In this document: positions 7,835-9,440 of the stretch, one piece after another
Numbering within the stretch: the stretch's first letter is position 1
Layout: every line of letters begins with the position of its first letter
Assembly: GCA_002392655.1 (NCBI GenBank)
Contig: DGHK01000015.1
Location: forward strand, 1 to 9,440
Direction of reading: 5' to 3'
DNA: 9,440 bases
Source of the DNA: Lachnospiraceae bacterium UBA3850
GTDB lineage: Bacteria; Bacillota; Clostridia; Lachnospirales; Lachnospiraceae
The notes under the pieces: generated by a model
The model's database searches: none
What the model was told of the DNA's origin: nothing
What the model saw: the letters and a program-made list of their open reading frames with translations, nothing else
Position numbers and translations under genes: made by a program

Positions 7835-8593
7835 ATGTTTTATATAGTATTTTGTGTTATCGCAATACTCGTTATAAGCGCGCTCATAGGACTGTGGAGA
7901 GGACTCTTCAGAACTCTTTTCGGACTTATCGCGCTTGTACTGTCTTTTGCGATAACTTATTTTTGCTCGCCGATAGTGGCAGACTATGTCATAGAGAATA
8001 CAAATATTGACGAATATATAGAAGGAAAGATATATAGCAGTCTCGAGGCTTCGGTTGAGAAAAAAGTCGAAACCAGCCTGAAGAATGCGGGTGTCAAGGA
8101 GGGACTTGATACCTTGACTGCTGAGGAAACTAAAAACGTGCTTGAGACTGAGCCGGACAAGGCCACTCAGATGCAGCTGATCGAGGATTATAATCTCCCC
8201 GAGATTATCAGAAAATCCATGATTGAGAATAATAATGATAACATGTATAAAGAGCTGGGGGTAACCGGATTCTATAAGTATGTATCATCATACTCAGCCA
8301 GACTCATAATAAACGCAGGAACCTTCTTTGTAATGCTCCTCGTTCTGAGACTTATTCTGATGGTTGTAAACCTTCTTTTGAGAAAATTCATAATGGGTAT
8401 TCCCATACTTGCCGGAATCGACCGCGCAGGCGGTTTGGTGCTCGGACTCTTCGCCGGTATCTTCGTGATATGGGTATTTATGATCCTGGCCGGTTTCTTC
8501 TTCGGCGCAGAATATGACAGCATGGTAGCCGACAGCGCCTTCTTGACAAAACTTGACGAGACCAACCTCATCATGAGACTGATTGTGAAGTAG
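7835..8593 (+). CDS. CvpA-family membrane protein
   Basis: A 252-residue integral membrane protein of the CvpA (colicin V production) type. Two TM segments open the protein (about 2-21 and 24-48, with the typical GLWRGLFR turn between them). A ~100-residue acidic soluble stretch follows, then two more TMs (about 155-184 and 194-220). The last pair is joined by GIDRAGGLVLGLFAG, matching the glycine-rich CvpA signature after an Asp-Arg. It is longer than enteric CvpA because of the central loop. CvpA proteins have been linked to envelope integrity and secretion-related phenotypes; the molecular role is unclear. The ATG follows the upstream TAG with no gap, and GAGG at 7823-7826 gives an 8-nt spacing, so translational coupling is likely. 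Confidence 0.88.
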   Translation: MFYIVFCVIAILVISALIGLWRGLFRTLFGLIALVLSFAITYFCSPIVADYVIENTNIDEYIEGKIYSSLEASVEKKVETSLKNAGVKEGLDTLTAEETKNVLETEPDKATQMQLIEDYNLPEIIRKSMIENNNDNMYKELGVTGFYKYVSSYSARLIINAGTFFVMLLVLRLILMVVNLLLRKFIMGIPILAGIDRAGGLVLGLFAGIFVIWVFMILAGFFFGAEYDSMVADSAFLTKLDETNLIMRLIVK

Positions 8594-8610
8594 GGGCAGC
8601 TTGTACTGAA

Positions 8611-8832
8611 GGGCTGAAGCTTGAAATTATCTGGTGTTGAGTGGGCTGAAGACTTGAAATTGTTTGGCGTTGAAAGCGTTGAGGCTTGAAATTGTCTGAT
8701 GCTGAAGGGGGTGAAGCTAGAAATTGTTTGATGCTGAAGGGGTTGAAGCTAGAAATTGTTTGATGCTGAGTGTCTGAAGTTTGGAATTGCTTGAAGCTGA
8801 GTGGCTGGAGCTAGGAATTATCTGGTTCGAAG
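8611..8832. repeat. Seven degenerate ~32-nt tandem repeats
   Basis: A run of about seven units, each roughly TGAAGCTTGAAATTGTTTGA followed by TGCTGAGK-type bases. The shared GAAATT/GGAATT core falls at 8623, 8656, 8688, 8720, 8752, 8783 and 8814, giving periods of 33, 32, 32, 32, 31 and 31 nt. The two central units (8712-8737 and 8744-8769) are identical over 26 nt. A partial earlier copy may exist at about 8599-8610. The period is not a multiple of three and no frame is kept on either strand, so it is non-coding. It begins 17 nt after the cvpA stop. Units are contiguous with no unique spacers, so it is not CRISPR. Confidence 0.85.
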
Positions 8833-8839
8833 ACGAAAA

Positions 8840-8874
8840 GCCATAATTTTTAGAAAAAACTTCAAAATTATGGC
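8840..8874. terminator. AT-rich hairpin 1, possible terminator
   Basis: GCCATAATTTT (8840-8850) and AAAATTATGGC (8864-8874) form a perfect 11-bp stem with a 13-nt loop. On the + strand no U tract follows (CTGCAT), so termination of the leuA-cvpA transcript here would be inefficient; on the - strand TTTT follows. It shares its right arm with hairpin 3. Confidence 0.5.
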
Positions 8875-8899
8875 CTGCATATAGGGGCTATGAAAGAAA

Positions 8900-8946
8900 A
8901 AGGCAATAATTATTAGTGAAATTCCTATAATTATTGCCTTAGCTTT
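8900..8946. terminator. AT-rich hairpin 2, best candidate terminator for the cvpA transcript
   Basis: AAGGCAATAATTAT (8900-8913) and ATAATTATTGCCTT (8927-8940) form a perfect 14-bp stem with a 13-nt loop. On the + strand it is followed by AGCTTTTTG; on the - strand the arm is followed by TTTCTTTC-like sequence. It could terminate in either direction and is the most convincing of the three for the upstream genes. Confidence 0.6.
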
Positions 8947-8980
8947 TTGAAATTTAGTGAAAAATCAAAAAAATGAATAA

Positions 8981-9024
8981 AAAAGGCCATAATATAAGCG
9001 AAATATGTCAAAATTATGGCCTTT
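8981..9024. terminator. AT-rich hairpin 3, possible bidirectional terminator
   Basis: AAAGGCCATAAT (8982-8993) and ATTATGGCCTTT (9013-9024) form a perfect 12-bp stem with a 19-nt loop. Read on the - strand the stem runs into TTTTTTATTCATTTTTTT, a strong T-rich tail, although no - strand gene is seen nearby; on the + strand only TTT follows. Its right arm TCAAAATTATGGCCT (9008-9022) is identical over 15 nt to that of hairpin 1 (8862-8876). Confidence 0.55.
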
Positions 9025-9082
9025 AGGAAAAAACATCGGTTCAAGTCCTTTGCTGAATTTTGCAAGTCAGGTGAAAATTACG

Positions 9083-9200
9083 ATACAAAGTCAATTAAAG
9101 TCTGCCATACAAAGTCATTTGAAGTCTGCATACAAAGTCAATTAAAGTCTGCCATACAAAGTCGATTGAAGTCTGCTTTATACAGTCAATTGAAGCCTGT
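9083..9200. repeat. Five ~24-nt tandem repeats with paired AAGTC words
   Basis: Units start at 9083, 9107, 9130, 9154 and 9180 (periods 24, 23, 24, 26). Units 1 and 3 are identical over 24 nt; unit 5 is the most degenerate. The unit reads ATACAAAGTCAATT then AAAGTCTGCC. Each of the first four units carries two AAGTC words 10 nt apart (9088/9098, 9112/9122, 9135/9145, 9159/9169), and two further AAGTC words lie just upstream at 9043 and 9064. The array ends about 100 nt before the terminal promoter. An open frame crosses it (from 9016), but it lacks a ribosome binding site, starts inside a hairpin arm and is not considered a gene. Confidence 0.85.
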
Positions 9201-9261
9201 AATATCACCCGGTTCATTTAAAAAAATAAATCAAAAATCAAATAAAAAAGTACCTTCACCA

Positions 9262-9330
9262 TTGACTTATAAAAAAAATTAAAAAAAATTTAAAAAAGTG
9301 GTTGACTTATATTTTTTAAAGTAGTATTAT
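9262..9330 (+). promoter_or_regulatory. Strong sigma-A-type promoter with upstream A-tracts
   Basis: TTGACT (9302-9307) and TATTAT (9325-9330) are separated by an ideal 17 nt, predicting a transcript start near 9337. Immediately upstream is a run of A-tracts (9271-9297), resembling an UP element. The -35 neighbourhood TTGACTTATA is duplicated 40 nt upstream at 9262-9271, but that copy has only a weak -10 (AAAAAT at 9284-9289). UP-like A-tracts plus a near-consensus core are typical of rRNA or other highly expressed promoters. Confidence 0.8.
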
Positions 9331-9335
9331 AAACA

Positions 9336-9440
9336 AGCTGTCGCTGAGAGAGACACAGAAAACTTACTAGCAACGCGATAGTTTTTTATTCCTTAAAATT
9401 AAGGAATAAAAAAAATGTACTTTAACAACAGAATAATGAT
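9336..9440 (+). other. Structured leader of an unseen downstream gene, possibly rRNA operon leader
   Basis: Downstream of the promoter, CTGTCGC (9338-9344) can pair with GCGATAG (9375-9381), one G-U pair, around a 30-nt loop. TTTTTT (9382-9387) follows directly, so the fold resembles a weak terminator. The same T run begins a second inverted repeat, TTTTTTATTCCTTAA (9382-9396) against TTAAGGAATAAAAAA (9399-9413). The last bases, GTACTTTAACAACAGAATA, resemble the GTACTTTGAAAACTGAATA-type sequence found near rRNA genes in Firmicutes. No coding frame with a ribosome binding site begins before the window ends. An rRNA operon is my best guess; a protein gene with a regulated leader remains possible. 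Confidence 0.45.

Noticed and set aside
8611..9200. CRISPR array
   Set aside because: Both tandem arrays consist of contiguous degenerate units with no unique spacers, and no cas genes are present.
9016..9282. An 88-codon open frame on the + strand rich in Lys and Ser
   Set aside because: Its ATG sits inside the right arm of hairpin 3 with no ribosome binding site, and the rest is a read-through of the 24-nt tandem repeat and A-tracts; the repeat units differ in length and break the reading phase.

Overview
The window looks like a chromosomal segment of a low-to-moderate-GC Gram-positive anaerobe of the Clostridia, most plausibly a Lachnospiraceae member (Butyrivibrio/Roseburia/Lachnospira-like). 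The reasons are the AT-leaning, AGA/ATA-rich codon use, a classical T-box leader, the longer (type 2) form of 2-isopropylmalate synthase, and a DUF5711-CvpA gene pair. The genus is inference; no rRNA gene lies inside the window. All recognised genes are on the + strand.

Region 1 (1-4245) is a three-gene envelope module: the C-terminal part of a MoxR-type AAA+ ATPase (its start lies upstream of the window), a two-TM DUF58 protein, and a large polytopic membrane protein with an extracytoplasmic transglutaminase-like domain. This gene order is a widely recurring bacterial module whose exact substrate is generally unknown.

Region 2 (4246-4912) has no gene but is rich in control sequence. It holds a promoter-like TTGACA, a complete leucine T-box leader (specifier CTC, T-box motif AGAGTGGTACCGCG, competing antiterminator and terminator), then an unexpected GC-rich ~145-nt compound palindrome and a perfect tandem 17-nt duplication. 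Both of the last two sit between the T-box terminator and the leuA ribosome binding site.

Region 3 (4913-8593) is leuA, a single-TM DUF5711-like protein and a CvpA-family membrane protein, spaced 18 and 0 nt apart. They are probably one transcription unit, so two envelope proteins appear to lie downstream of a leucine-sensing attenuator.

Region 4 (8594-9440) is an ~850-nt intergenic region with an unusual series of repeats: seven degenerate ~32-nt tandem units, three consecutive AT-rich hairpins (the outer two sharing arm sequence), and five ~24-nt tandem units carrying paired AAGTC words. It ends with an A-tract-flanked strong promoter (TTGACT-N17-TATTAT) and a structured leader that runs off the window. 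The promoter style and the last bases suggest, but do not prove, that a stable-RNA (rRNA) operon follows. I found no convincing wholly new protein system. The most notable unexplained structures are the palindromic element in the leuA leader and the repeat/hairpin region upstream of the terminal promoter.
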